From assembly GCA_033439295.1 (NCBI GenBank), contig JAVTLE010000008.1, positions 1,426,001-1,490,000 on the forward strand: 64,000 nucleotides of DNA, given 5' to 3'. This document shows, in pieces, positions 24,326-36,209 of the stretch (positions are counted from its first letter, which is position 1; every line of letters begins with the position of its first letter). Origin of the DNA: Deuterostichococcus epilithicus. Lineage: Eukaryota; Chlorophyta; Trebouxiophyceae; Prasiolales; Stichococcaceae. The notes beneath the pieces were generated by a model. It was given only the letters and a program-made list of their open reading frames with translations, did no database searches and was not told the origin of the DNA. The position numbers and the translations under genes were made by a program.

Positions 24326-25426
24326 CAATCGGATGTCGAACAGTGACGCTTGTCGGAGGGTGCGTTCGAGTCAGCCTCGCAGCTTGCATACGAGATCCTG
24401 AGTCTGATGCACTCCTGCACACGTCTGTAAGAGGCAACAGCAAGTTGAGCAGATGTCGATCGATCAGTGCCTGCAAACCCTAACATGACGCTGTGCCAAG
24501 CTGGCACTTCAGCTCACAACTGGCAGTCGAGACGGTGATGCAGCTGTGCAACCAACGTGACACCACCTGGCCGCTTTTGAGGAGGGACACCACCTGACAA
24601 ACGCCAAGATCATGCAGTCAAGTTTCCAGCAAAGCACCTTCCGGATCCAGCGAATGGCTCAGCAGACTTGCGTACAATTCCTCCAGTGAGTCACCCACAG
24701 GATCCTCGGCTGGTCTTGCTGCTGCCAGCTGCCCGGTGACGCCATCGCATCATTGAATCGGCTCTGAAGCCCCTGGTAGAATTCGCCTTGGATCGGCGGC
24801 AGTCTTCAGGCGCCCGGTCTTGGGATCGGGCCGTAGGTTGTTGCCGCTATCTTCGCTCGGACGCCTAGCCCGGGGTGTCAGCAACCAGGTAAGGTTGATG
24901 GCATCTTCTGGGGCAACCAATCCCCTCTGTCGGCCTCGAGAGTGTCGCTCTTCTGACCACCGGCCTCAGGCGTTCGCACGGAGTCGTGGCCGCGAATAAG
25001 GATTACGTCGTGCACTCATACGTCGTGCGATGGTCTCAATCATACGTTTCGGTGTCAACTATTCTCTTTGCATGGTCGACCGGCTGCCACAAGCGCCGCT
25101 AGGCCCGTGGTCAACCGGCTCTTGGTAGGGTCGATCGGCAGCGGCACAGCTTGTCCCCCACACTTGCTGTCCTGCCAGCGGAAATGTTGCTGGTTCCCAC
25201 ACCGCGCCCGTCGCTTGATGCAGAAACCCACGCACCCGCGGTTTAAGGGTTTCGCCCAGCAGTAGCGCACTTGTTGGCGTCCGCACGCTTGCACACAATC
25301 TGCAGATGCCCTCACCCACCCGGCTTCGCAGGTACCGCTCGCGCACATCGACCGATAGGCCCAACAACAGCAGCCCTCAGCCCCGCTGGCTGAGGCACCC
25401 ACGGTGATCGGCAGCCGCAGCGCAGC
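24326..25426. promoter_or_regulatory. 1.1-kb divergent intergenic region, FolD/transporter
   Basis: Both flanking genes start here and point away from each other. Between about 24510 and 25050 even long spurious frames are absent. It contains no conserved coding or RNA gene signal that I can support. Confidence 0.4.
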
Positions 25427-28351
25427 ATGGCAGCGCTGGCGGAGGCAGCGCTGCACTCGCGGCGGCCCACCAGCGACATCAGTGACCCGGACACGGACCC
25501 CGACGTCGAGCGGGGCGCGGACGACGCGGCGGAGCCGCTGCTGCACGCGGCTGGCAAGGCGCACGCCAGCCCGGCGCCGACAAAGGCCGGCAGTGGCTTC
25601 CGCGTGGATCCTGCCGGCAGCGTTGCCACCGACCTGCAGGCGCAGCTGTCGTACGAGGACAGCCGCCTGCAATCGCTGAAATCCGTCGTCGCCATCGTGG
25701 TGTGGTACAGCTCCAACATCGGGCTGCTGCTGCTCAACAAGTACATGCTCAGCGGATTTGGCTTCCGGAAACCCGTCTTCCTGACGCTATGGTGAGTCGG
25801 CTCGGACACATTGCATGGTCATGGCACGCTGTACATGCGCGCAATTGCATCTACTGCCTGCAGCGTACGCCATGCATGTTACTCTGACGAGCTGACAGGC
25901 AGCTGTCAGGTGTGACTGTCCTGGCAACACTCGAGGATTCTGCGCCTTGCTTGGCGCTGCATAGATGTGGCATCACATGCCCGAGGCACATAGCTCTGCG
26001 AATGCTACAGCACTGGTGTCACACCAGCGAATGGATGACTAGGTATGTTCGTGGTGCTGTAGCAAGGCGCTGACACCGGCTTCTGACAGGTGATGCTTTG
26101 CGTCTTCCAGGCACATGATAGCATGCTCACTGATGTCGGGCGTGCTAGCGGCTGCCCACCTGGTGCCGGTGCAGCACATCAGCAGCGCGCGCCAATTCGG
26201 TAAGGTCACCGTGCTGGCGCTGGTGTTCTGCCTCAGCGTCGTGCTCGGCAACATCAGTCTCAAATACATCCCGGTCTCCTTCAACCAGGTGGGGACGCTG
26301 TCGGTGCCTGTGTTTCATGATCAACCTGCTTGCGGGCGGCTTCATCTGCTCGAGCACCATATGTCGGACAATGCGAACCTCTGATACTGTGAGCTTGGCT
26401 GCCAGGCAGTGTGCCAGAGTAGGCAACCCTGAATGACGCTCAAACTCGCATTACGCAGGCCATTGGTGCAACAACCCCGCTGTTCACTGCCGGCATGGCC
26501 TTCATCGGGTTGGGGCAGCACGAGACGCGACGCGTGTACATGACGCTCATACCGGTCGTGGCCGGCGTCGTCATGGCAACAGGTATCATGATGGTTTGCA
26601 GCGAGCTTTCGGAGATGCATGGCAATGCAGCATGATGCAGGGGAAGTCGTCCGCGCAGCATATCCCGGCTGCATGTGATCGGCTTTCCAAATTCGCCTCG
26701 GCAACAAGTTCCCAAAAGCCGGCTGAAAATAAACTGCAGGATTTGAGCCCTCCTTCCAGTTGCTGGGCTTCCTGGCGGCGGTGTTTGCCACAGCCGCACG
26801 TGCCTTCAAGTCCATCCTCCAGGTGACTGGTTGACCCGGCGGTGATGAACACTATGACAGGACATCCTGCCCCTCACCAGCATTGTGGTGGCTGAAGGAA
26901 CGGTCGCTGGCCGGTGTGAGGCTACTGTGTTTCAACTCGGTTCTCAGGAAGCCAAGTGCAATGGTCTGATGGCCATCAGCCTGCCCACTTGTCGTCCTAG
27001 CCAGCCGCAGGCCAGCCACTGCAAGGTTGCTAGCGCCAGCTCTGACATCATGTGTGAGACCACCCGCAGGGCCTGCTGTTGACCGACGCCAGCGAGCGGA
27101 TGGACTCACTGAACTTGTTGAGGTGAAGTTGCGACCAGCGCTGGTGCAATGTCTTGTACATTACCTTGCTGCCTGTGGATGTGTGCCTGCTCCTGGCTCC
27201 GGCCGATTGCCTGCCCAATTGCTGCGTACGCCACTGACAATGTATGTGCTGCCTTTTGCAGATACATGACACCGATCGCAAGGTGAGATGGTTCATATGT
27301 TTGCTGTGCCAACCTGCGAGCAGCAGTTCCTACGCACGCTGTTGTGCAACCAGTGTTGCACACATCATGTCGGCGCACATCCTATACTAATGCTCCGCCA
27401 AAGCTCAGCAGCAATGCGCTGATCAGCTCCATCGATCCCGCAGCGCTGCTTTGATACTGCTCGTGGCGGTGCTGGAGCCGGACGTGGCAGATAGCCTGCC
27501 CCGGATGGGCGACCCCAACTGGGTCCGCTTCTACACCATCCTGGGCGCGAACGGCGCCCTCGCATTCCTGGTTAGTACCTGTGACCTCCCCCCNTGCCGG
27601 CTACCCTCCTTCGTTGCAGCAACACGTCTCACACGACCGCGCAGTGCCCGAGCACATCGGTCTGCCGCAAGGCAGCCCTCCATGTGCCGACGTCACCACT
27701 GGCGGTCCCAGCATCATGTACTTGACAGACGGCATCGTCAGACTAGGCCAGCTGTTGCACAAACCCTGATGGGCGCCGCGGATGCACGGCTCGTGACCAA
27801 TGTGCCCCTGCTTCCTGGGCACGCAGGTGAACCTGACCAACTTCCTGCTTCCTGTGCACGCAGGTGAAACTGACCAACTTCCTGCTTCCTTTGTACGCAG
27901 GTGAACCTGACCAACTTCCTGGTCACACGGTACACAAGCGCGCTGACGCTGCAAGTGCTGGGCAACGGCAAGGGCGTCATTGCGGTCGTCATCTCCATCC
28001 TCATCTTCCACAACCCCTGGACAATGAGTAGCATGGGTGCGCCATGCCGCCAGTGCATCCTATCCAGCCTTGCTGTCATCGACCCAGGCCGCGCAGCCTC
28101 GAGGCCAGCTGTGTGCTGGCAGGCAGGAAGGTCTGTGGGACAGCTGAGCCGTCAGCAATGCTGGCCGCATAGCGCATCGCCGGCTGGATCACGCCTGCAA
28201 ACTGCCGGCATGAAAGCTTTCAGCAGATGCCAAGACTTCGTCGCTCTGCGCTGCAGGCGGCTATGGCATAGCGGCCGTGGGCGTTGCTTATTTCATGCAC
28301 GAGAAGCGCAAGGCAGCTGCGGTGCACTCAGCAGCAATAAACCGTGAATGA
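25427..28351 (+). CDS. TPT/NST-family sugar-phosphate or nucleotide-sugar transporter
   Basis: Multi-helix transporter of the drug/metabolite superfamily, closest in feel to the plant At1g12500-type putative phosphate translocators. The N terminus is acidic and soluble (about 85 residues). The first helix region follows ([20 protein letters not shown], exon 25427-25791). Later exons give [40 protein letters not shown] then [11 protein letters not shown] (26100-26290), [12 protein letters not shown], a segment with [18 protein letters not shown], and [20 protein letters not shown] then [17 protein letters not shown] (27901-28025), the conserved TPT-family helices with the TSALTxQVLGN signature. 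The last exon ends AINRE at 28351. The absence of a clear transit peptide points to the Golgi/ER, but substrate and membrane are inferred. One n lies in the intron at 27594. Confidence 0.88.
27827..27937 (+). repeat. 37-bp tandem repeat of a splice acceptor and exon start
   Basis: The segment cag followed by gtgaacctgaccaacttcct occurs three times, starting at 27827, 27864 and 27901 (spacing 37 and 37 bp), with the second copy changed at one base. Only the third copy opens the exon that continues the transporter frame. Use of either upstream acceptor would shift frame and reach a TGA inside the repeat. Confidence 0.9.
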
Positions 28352-29051
28352 ATGAACCGAGGGCGGCGCCAAACCGGTCTTTGCCGTGGCGGGGAGCGAT
28401 AGCGTCTCGTGAAGAGACAGCCTGTACTGACACGGGATTTAAAGTAGCGTGGGCCACAACAAAGGGGATTTGGGAGCCTACTTGAGGACTGTTCCTTAGT
28501 TGGAAAATGCCCATCGAGCTCACCTGCATGGGGCATTAACATTCAACGTCGCCGGGAAAGTGGATCTGCAGCTGACAGTTGCCAGCACTTTGTTGCGATC
28601 GGCAATGCCGGTGCCAACTTCTGGAGGCCCTAGCTTGATGCGGCAATCAGCTTGGCATTGTTTGACTCAGTGCTGTGCTATCATTTGGCTGGCATCCTGC
28701 GTTCTTTACAGCAGATCATGACCTGTATGAACTTGGCGACGGCACATGCCGCAGGCTGAAATTCCTTTTTTGACGACATTTGGTACCTAACCATCTGCTG
28801 CAGGACGAAAGATAATGTTCAAGGTGTGGTGTACAACTCGGGTCCAACAGATACAGGTATGGGTATGCTCACCACATCAATGAATGTCCTCCTCGCCGTT
28901 GTGTGGGCACTGCTGCCGCTCAGCCCTCATCAAATTCGCAGCACCTCGGCAAATGCAAATGCAACTCTACACTCTCCACGCTCAACACCCCATGCTGGTC
29001 CGGCATCACCAACTCCGTTCTAGGTACACACCGCAGCCCAGGCCATCCTCG
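28352..29051. other. convergent 3' region, transporter/PEC
   Basis: Tail-to-tail region. On the minus strand a TGTAA occurs at 28710-28706, about 340 nt after the PEC stop, and could be its polyadenylation signal. No coding feature is supported. Confidence 0.35.
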
Positions 29052-32000
29052 TCACAGCTGCTCGGCTATCGTGATGATGTGGCCATGCTCGTCGTAAGAC
29101 TGAACGTCCGCCTTGTCGGGTGCCAGGTTGAGTGTCCCCGCCTCATCGATGTAGCCGATGGCCGTCTCCCCTCGCTCCCGCGCCCGCTCAATCACCTGGT
29201 AACAGGCATGAGAAGGATCGAGGGCACTCAGGTTCAGCAATGACGATGTCAATCCTGCACGAAGCTGCTGCCACTTCGTGCTCTCAGACTCGGCAGTGTC
29301 CGCACAGCGGGGCTGTGCCGCGCCCCGAACTGAGGTTCAGCCGGAAGGCGTTCCCTTCAAGGTGCACATGCGGGGCCCTTGTGCTCAGCACAGGGGCTGC
29401 GGAAACATCAGACACTGTCGGAACCGTGCCTGCTCGAAGCTAGCGGTCTCGTGGACGCCCAGCCCAAAGTGCTCGGGGCGGCGGAGGTAGATCTCGTGCC
29501 CCGCACTGGTTTCCACCAGCTCAGAAAGTACCGCGCCGATGTCTGGGTCCGCCGCCACCTCTGCACGGTGCAGACACGACTGTCGGTTGATCTCAGACGC
29601 CCCTCACACAATTGCTGTGCAAACTAACGGCTGAGACGCTGTCCTGTGAGGCATTGCAGCGGTGGGTCATGCCCAGCCGACTGCGGCTGGGGTAGCAGGC
29701 CGGCTGCCGACCCTGTCGGCTGACGAGTGCATTTCGAGCAGTGCCGCTGCCATCCATCGTGAGCTCCTCTGGAGGCAGCTGGGGGCTGCTGCAAGGAGCC
29801 GACAGAGAGGGGCGCCGCCTCACGTGTGATGATGCCGGCGACCAGCTCGTCCGGGTCGATGAGCTCCGCTGTGATGCAGCCCTTGCCGACGTCCCTGCGC
29901 GTGCAGTTGGCAGCATGAGGCAGAGTGGCATCGGACGTCCCACCCAGTGGTCACCAACTTGAGGCAGCAACACTCAGGCGCGGCTGGAAGCGACCAAGAC
30001 GGCCAGACTGCCTGATGCCCAGCGGGGCGTGGGATGCGCTACAGGGCGCCTTGGCCGCCTTGGGTGCTGCTGTCGTGGCACCGCCACAACTTCCCCCTTT
30101 CGCATGCCCAAAGCGGCGGCACCGCTCCAATGCATGCGGCGAGGCTCGGCAATCCTGAGGAACTACGGTGACTCACCGCACAATGTGGTCCGCTACCACC
30201 AAAGTCTCGGGATGCCTCACCTAGCGCGGCAAAGAGGATGGACAGTCATCAAGGTTCTCTGTCTGAGACCGACGAACCACGAGTGGGCGGCCACTGGTCA
30301 TTGGCTCCGATGCAAAGTTCACTTTGTTCCCTGACATCAAAGTCGTCTTACGGTGGAGACGACGTGCAGCGGGCGCGGCCGGTCGACGTCCATGACATGT
30401 TCCTGCACCTGCATCAGCGCAAACAGCAAATGCGCGTCCGCCTCCTTGCTGCTCACGCCCTCCCGCTCGCCTGCGGCGCGGGGTGCGGGTGAGTCGTCGC
30501 AGATTCTGGTGGTATTGGGGGCCTTGGTGGTTTGTTGGGCCTGAGAGAGGGGGGTGGGATGTCTCGAAAACTCCCCGCAATGGTGAAGGGACACATCTCA
30601 TGAAGGGGTCCCTTAAAAGCATCTTTGTGTGCTGAAGTTCCAGCGCGCACGCAGGACGCTGGCAGGCATCGTGTTTCGAGCAGCGGGCGCACCGATGATG
30701 ACGGCATCCGCCGAGGCGAGGCCTGCCGCCTCATAGCTGGTCCCGGTGGTGGTGCTGCCGTCGACGTGCGTGAAGGTGCAGCCGTCGTGCTCCTCGGGCA
30801 GGTCCGCCGGCCGGCCGCGCGAAATGACGGTCACCTGTTGGCACCCATTTGGCAGGTTTTGAGCTGTTTAGTCTTCTGTGCTGTGGGCCCAGCCGGCACA
30901 TGACGCCGCCCCAAGAACGTCTCCAACATCATTGGCGCCCAGATGCCATGCTATCGCGCGGCATACGTGCCTGGTCAGGGCTGCTCACTTCAGAGCCTGA
31001 GCATGAGCACTGAGGGCAGGTAACAGCGCAGGCTCATACAGGGAACCGACTCAAGCAACACGTGGCGCCCCGTCCTATCGGGCGGCTCAGCGCAGCCGTA
31101 TCCAGAGCTTGCGGCCGGGCAGCGAATGTGACGCACCGTGCTGCCGGGCGGCGCAAAATCCGCGATGCCGTCCGTCAGGTCGCGGATGTTGCCGGGCCAG
31201 CCGACGACCACGATCTTGCGCCCGCGCCCACAGTAGTGCCCCTGCGTACGGCCGGAGATCTCCGCCGCCGTCGCCGCCCTGGGCTCCTGCCGCGCACCGG
31301 GTTCTTGGGTACTGATATAGTCGTGCTCACAGCTGTGCGTCAACAATCATTGCAGATGACTGCCCTGGCCGAGGTGCTGCAGCGCAGCACACTAACCCAC
31401 GTTGTCAGGGACAGCCGCCAAAACCGTGCACAGTACCTCACTGATTGCATGCGCCCGGCGGCCCAGGCCCCACCAGCCCTTGCCGTCACTGTTCGCCTGG
31501 GGAAGCGCCTTTCGGAATGCACAGCCGCCCGCAGGCGGCCGACCCCACCTTGGTGGCGGAGGGCAGCCCCAGCGACGAGTGCAGCGCGCCGGGCTGCGCG
31601 ACAAGGCCGTCGGCGCCGTCATCCAGCTCGTCCTCGCGGCACGGGTACGCCCCGATGTACTCTGAGTTGGTGAAGAAGCCCTGCGCCGCGTCGCGGGGCG
31701 CGCTGCCCGCCTGCAGCACCACCAGCCGGTCGCCCCGCTGCAGCACATGGTCGTCCTGCACGCGTTCGCAGTGACCACCGGTCTGGGGGGGGGGAGCACT
31801 CGGAAGCGGTTCATTCAGTTCCGGCACACAGACGCTGCGGGCGGGCTTTGACGAAGCGCCCCCTCTTCCTTTGCACGTCCCGCTGACGCCTCCTATCTCT
31901 TGGGCTGCAGCTGGCTGGGGCCTGCTGCCGAGGCTTGCTGCAGGGCTGTCGGTGTGCTGCTGTGATCAGCTGTCAGGGCAGGCGCCGGGCGTGAGCGGAT

Positions 32001-35000
32001 TATTTCATGTGTCTGAGGTATCCGAGCAGGCATGCAGCCGCCCGCAGCCCGGCGCCTTGCCGCTGTGCGCAGCATGCGCCGCCGCGCCCGCAACCCTGGA
32101 CGGGATCCAGGCAGCCCGGCACCGGCGGGTTGAGGGGCGCCGCAGGCAGCGCCAGGCTCGCCGGTGCGGCGGGTTGGCCAAAGTGAAGGCGCACCGGCGG
32201 GTTGAGGTGTGCCTGCCGCAGGCCGTCCCGGTCGACGTAGCCCACCACCACTCCGTCCTCAAACGTCCGCCGCGCATCCCTGTGCGCGCGCAGCCACTCA
32301 TCGGCGTCCTGCCCAGGACGCAGCAGCTGTTCCGGCACATGCGAAGGAGCGGAGCGCTGTCGCGCGTTCGAGCCGGTGCACATAACTGGGTTGGGCCCCC
32401 AGCAGGGAGCACACCGGTATGCCCAGCCGGGGAAGCTGCTGTGCGCCTGGTCAGCAATGACCAGCGACGCTGACCCTCTCGACTGCTGCACCACCGAGCA
32501 GTACACGTTCGCCACGCCCGGCTGCGGATACATGCACGAGGGAGTCGATATTCGTGCGTGAGGCGCTCATGCAATGGAAAACGCGGCAGCGCCAGACTCT
32601 GCAAGCGGAGGTTGTGTTTCGAGCTTTCCTCGGTGAGCAGCAAGCCAGACGGATGTGCTGCACAGCTGATCTGCATTGCAAAGCATCAGTGCACGACAGC
32701 AGGGGACCAGGCAAGCGCGTGACGGTCGAGCAGAGGTCATGCAGACTGCGACACGCCAGGTAGGCACGCCCGCAAGGTGGGTACGCCCGCGCCTGGATGG
32801 CTGTCTGTGCCATGAGGCGCCAGATGTCGGAGGCGGTGTTCACACGCAGCATCAGGAAGTCCATGCCGCTGTGCGTCTCCGGCGCCCCTGCAGGCGGTTC
32901 GCAGGAATCATGGCGGTGGCAGGCACGGGCGGCAGGGGCGGGGGACGCCCCCCGCTGTGCAGCATGCAGCAATGACATGCGCAGGCTGCCGGCACATGCA
33001 GTGAGGCCGTCAGAAGTGGCTGAGCGATGTATCATGGACTGCCTGCCCCGAGTGGAACCCGGAAAGTCTGGAGGCTGGGCTGGGCTGGGCTGGGGCTGGG
33101 CTTGCCTGACAGCGCGGAGCGGGGCACCGGACGGGCATCGGGCGCGGTCTGGATGACCACCGTCTGCCCACCCGCCTGCAGGCTGGGGTGCCAATGGCTG
33201 CGTGTCGTGCGAAGCGCCATCACCGTTGCTGCCGTGTTTTTGAATGGCTCCTGCGCAGCGGACAGGACAGAGCATTGCTTGCTTGCGTGCGTGCGTGCTT
33301 GCGCGCTCGCTTACTCGCTCGCTCGCTTGCCATCGCGCTTGCTGTCGGGCTCGCTCGCTCAAGCTCAGGCGGGAAAGGAGCGAGCAGCATGCCCGAAGGA
33401 CCACGCAGCAGAGGCGTCAGGCACGCGGGAGCGCGGCACACGGTGCGCGCGCCTTCGCCGTGTCCGGCTGCAGCACGATGATGGTGCGCGCTTGACCGGC
33501 GGAGACGCCCTCCAGGTCCCGCAGGAAATGTGGCGCGCCCTCCCGCGTCAGCACGTGCAGGTGTCGCTGGTGGGCCAGCGCGCCTGCGGTGACGCCCCAG
33601 GGTGTGAAGCTCGCCAGGGTTCTAGGTCCTTGCACCTGATCTCGACGGGCCGCGGCTAGCGCTGGCCTGGAGCCGATCGGCAAGCAGGATGCATCGACAG
33701 ATGCCCGGGCAGACGGCCCTACAGCGACGCAGTCCCACGTGCATGGCGGTGTCAGAAGCTTCCCTCCCGACCATGCGCGGTGCGGCCGCGCAGCAGCGCT
33801 GTCCATCGTCAGGCATCATCAGAGAACAAGATGTCATCCGAGGGTGGGAGGTGAGAGTGCACCCGTGACCGCGGCGTCCATGGCTTCCTTCTTGTGGTCT
33901 GCCAGGATGACGACCGGACCCTCGAACACGGGCTCGCCCCGCAGGTTGCCGGTCGCTGGCCCCGCCAGCCCCAGCCTGCAGCAAGACAGACGTGTGATGT
34001 CGAGTCTGCCTTGCCGGCTAGCGTTGTACTCAAGCACTCTGACAATCTTGATATGATCCTGCCACGAAGTGCCTGCCATGGCAAAGCCTGTCTCGTGACC
34101 ACAGCGGAACCGGCGTGGTAGACCAGGATGACAACCAAGCTGAGTCACACACGTGGCATCATGCTGCTCACTTCTGGAAGGCATTCGGGCGAGGGTACTG
34201 CGCCTTTGCCACCGCCATCTGGCGCAGCAGCGGCACCGCCGCGCTGTTCCAGCCTAGCACCAGCGTGTGGTCCGTCGCCAGCACTGCGTAGTTCCCTGAC
34301 TTGACGTCCCGCACCTTGCACCGGCGTCACCACGAGTTCGGACTCTGGTCGCTGTGATGGGTGCTTAATCCAAGTCATCCAAGAGGGAATGCGGCTTTAG
34401 TGCACGCAGGGGTACGTGAACAGGCCCGAGCAGCAAAGCCGGAGATTGACCAATCAGGACCACACCTGAGTCTTGATTTCCTCCGAAATGATACCGAGCA
34501 CGACTGCAAACCTGTGTCAGCACGCATGGATCCGTGGAGATTGTGCATGAAGTGCAGGTCACATGTCGACCGGTGTGAATGGTGCTGGCCCGAGCACCAC
34601 AGGCGCCATACTCACGTGAACAAACCAAGCAGAAAGACTATATTCATTACAAGGCCGGCCAGCCAGCTTGTCTCCTCCGTGACTTTTGCGCCTGCAGAAA
34701 AGAAGCTGGATAATCAGCGTGGACAAGCGACGAATCGATGTGCAGGAAATGAACGCAGTGCCCATCAAAGCATTGCATGAGGAAAAGAAGCGGGTTCACC
34801 CGGTGCGCGATACAAGACGCCGTAAACTTTGAAGAGACCGTGTGGCAGATCGGTGCCGCTGACACTGCATGCGCAAGGATCAGCCGATGTCAGACTGCAT
34901 TCCGAGAGCAGAATCGCAGCAGATCGCAGCAGATCCCAGCAGTTCCATGGCGCAGCATGCCAGACACAAGAAGAGACCAGCTACACAAGCCAGTCAGCCT

Positions 35001-36209
35001 GGCAATCAGCGAAGCACTGGAGGAACCTGCCTGCAATACAGGAGACTCATGATCCACACCACCGGCAGCCCCACGAGGAACACGCTGGCAATCTTCACGA
35101 GCACATGAGACAACCTGCGCCATCAGAGACCTAATCTCACCTCCATGATATGTTCATTAGGATGTGTGAGCGCAGATCATGCTTCACAGAGTGACCTGGC
35201 AGGCATGCAAGGCAGGTGCAAGGCTGCCTTCGAGCTCGGCCAATGGTGATGTTGCACAACCCGTCCAAACGAACAGCAACATGCGGCTCACATCAGCTGC
35301 TGCATGTGGAAGGCCAGGGCCAGGCCCGCCAGGTCGCCGATGCCGAGGAACCGATAGCCGGTCGGCGACGGCGGATATGCCTGCAGTCAGTGACGCTGCC
35401 TGCTCCTCAGCTGATGCTGTCTGCGATGACATTCCACGACCAGCGCATGTTACATCGCGACATGCTGAGGGATACTACAAGCTCACCGGCGATGACATGG
35501 TTGCGAACCGCGCAGCTGGCCGCGGCAACAGCGCCGGCTGTCCGCTTGGCCGCTCCGCATCTCCCGACTTGTGCGAAATCCACACGGGGCTGTTGATCGG
35601 TCGCGAGTGCGCCACACGCCGGCTGTCCAGCAGCAGGGCTGTGTCATGCCAGCTGAAATACTGCCTTTCCCTGGCCGGGGGGCGGCTATAGGTTTCCGCC
35701 ACCCGAGCGGTCTGCGGTGCCTGGCCGTGGGTAGCTGCCTGGCGGTGCAGCTCACTGGCTGCTGCGGCGCCGACGAAGGTGCCACAGGCGGCCAGCGCGA
35801 TGCAGAGGATGGCCCTGGCGCGGGCTTGCATGAAGGCGATGCCGCGCTGCAGCAGCGGAGGGAAGCCGCTGCGGTCTGCCGCTCCAGGATCACTGTCGCC
35901 GCCCGCACCGCCAGAGTCGCCGCTGCCACGGTCCGTGGGCCGCCACGCCGCATCACCGAAGAAGGCTGCGCAAGCGATGCCGCTGTGGCGATTGTGGCGC
36001 CAAGCTGCATGCGCAGGCTGCAACACGGCTGCTCGCGGTCTGGCGAGCAGCCTGCTAGCGGCGCTGCATGGCGAAGGCACCAGCGCCAGCTCGCAACGCC
36101 GATTCCAGAAGCACCGTTTCAGCCGGCGAATGCTGAGGGATGGCCTCGCATGGCATGGCGCTCTCTTAGGCAGTGCCAGGCCCGCGCGCAATGTTGGCGT
36201 CAGGGACAT
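29052..36209 (-). CDS. plastid CASTOR/POLLUX/PEC-type ion channel with RCK domains
   Basis: Large minus-strand, many-exon gene of the CASTOR/POLLUX (DMI1) channel family. The start at 36209 opens an Arg/Ser/Ala-rich, acid-poor leader that looks like a plastid transit peptide, favouring the plastid-envelope PEC1/PEC2 branch. Membrane segments: AILCIALAACGTFVGAAAA (about 35830), KIASVFLVGLPVVWIMSLLY (about 35105-35045), WLAGLVMNIVFLLGLF (about 34670). The post-pore FAVVLGIISEEIKTQ is near 34500. The first RCK has HTLVLGWNSAAVPLLRQM (34275), VFEGPVVILADHKKEAM (33920), TREGAPHFLRDLEGVSAGQA and TIIVLQPD. The second has RTFEDGVVVGYVDRDG, GDRLVVLQAG (about 31735) and KIVVVGWPGNIRDLTDG (31215), then VTVISRGR. 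It ends IGYIDEAGTLNLAPDKADVQ... at 29052. Family is firm; many exon edges are not fixed. Cation flux across the plastid envelope is the known role of PEC proteins; applying it here is inference. Confidence 0.82.
33070..33365. repeat. simple repeats in the PEC-type gene
   Basis: GGGCT-like units at about 33075-33105 are followed by a degenerate tract of gctt, gctc and gcgt tetramers at about 33270-33365. The tract lies in a probable intron between RCK exons. Confidence 0.7.
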
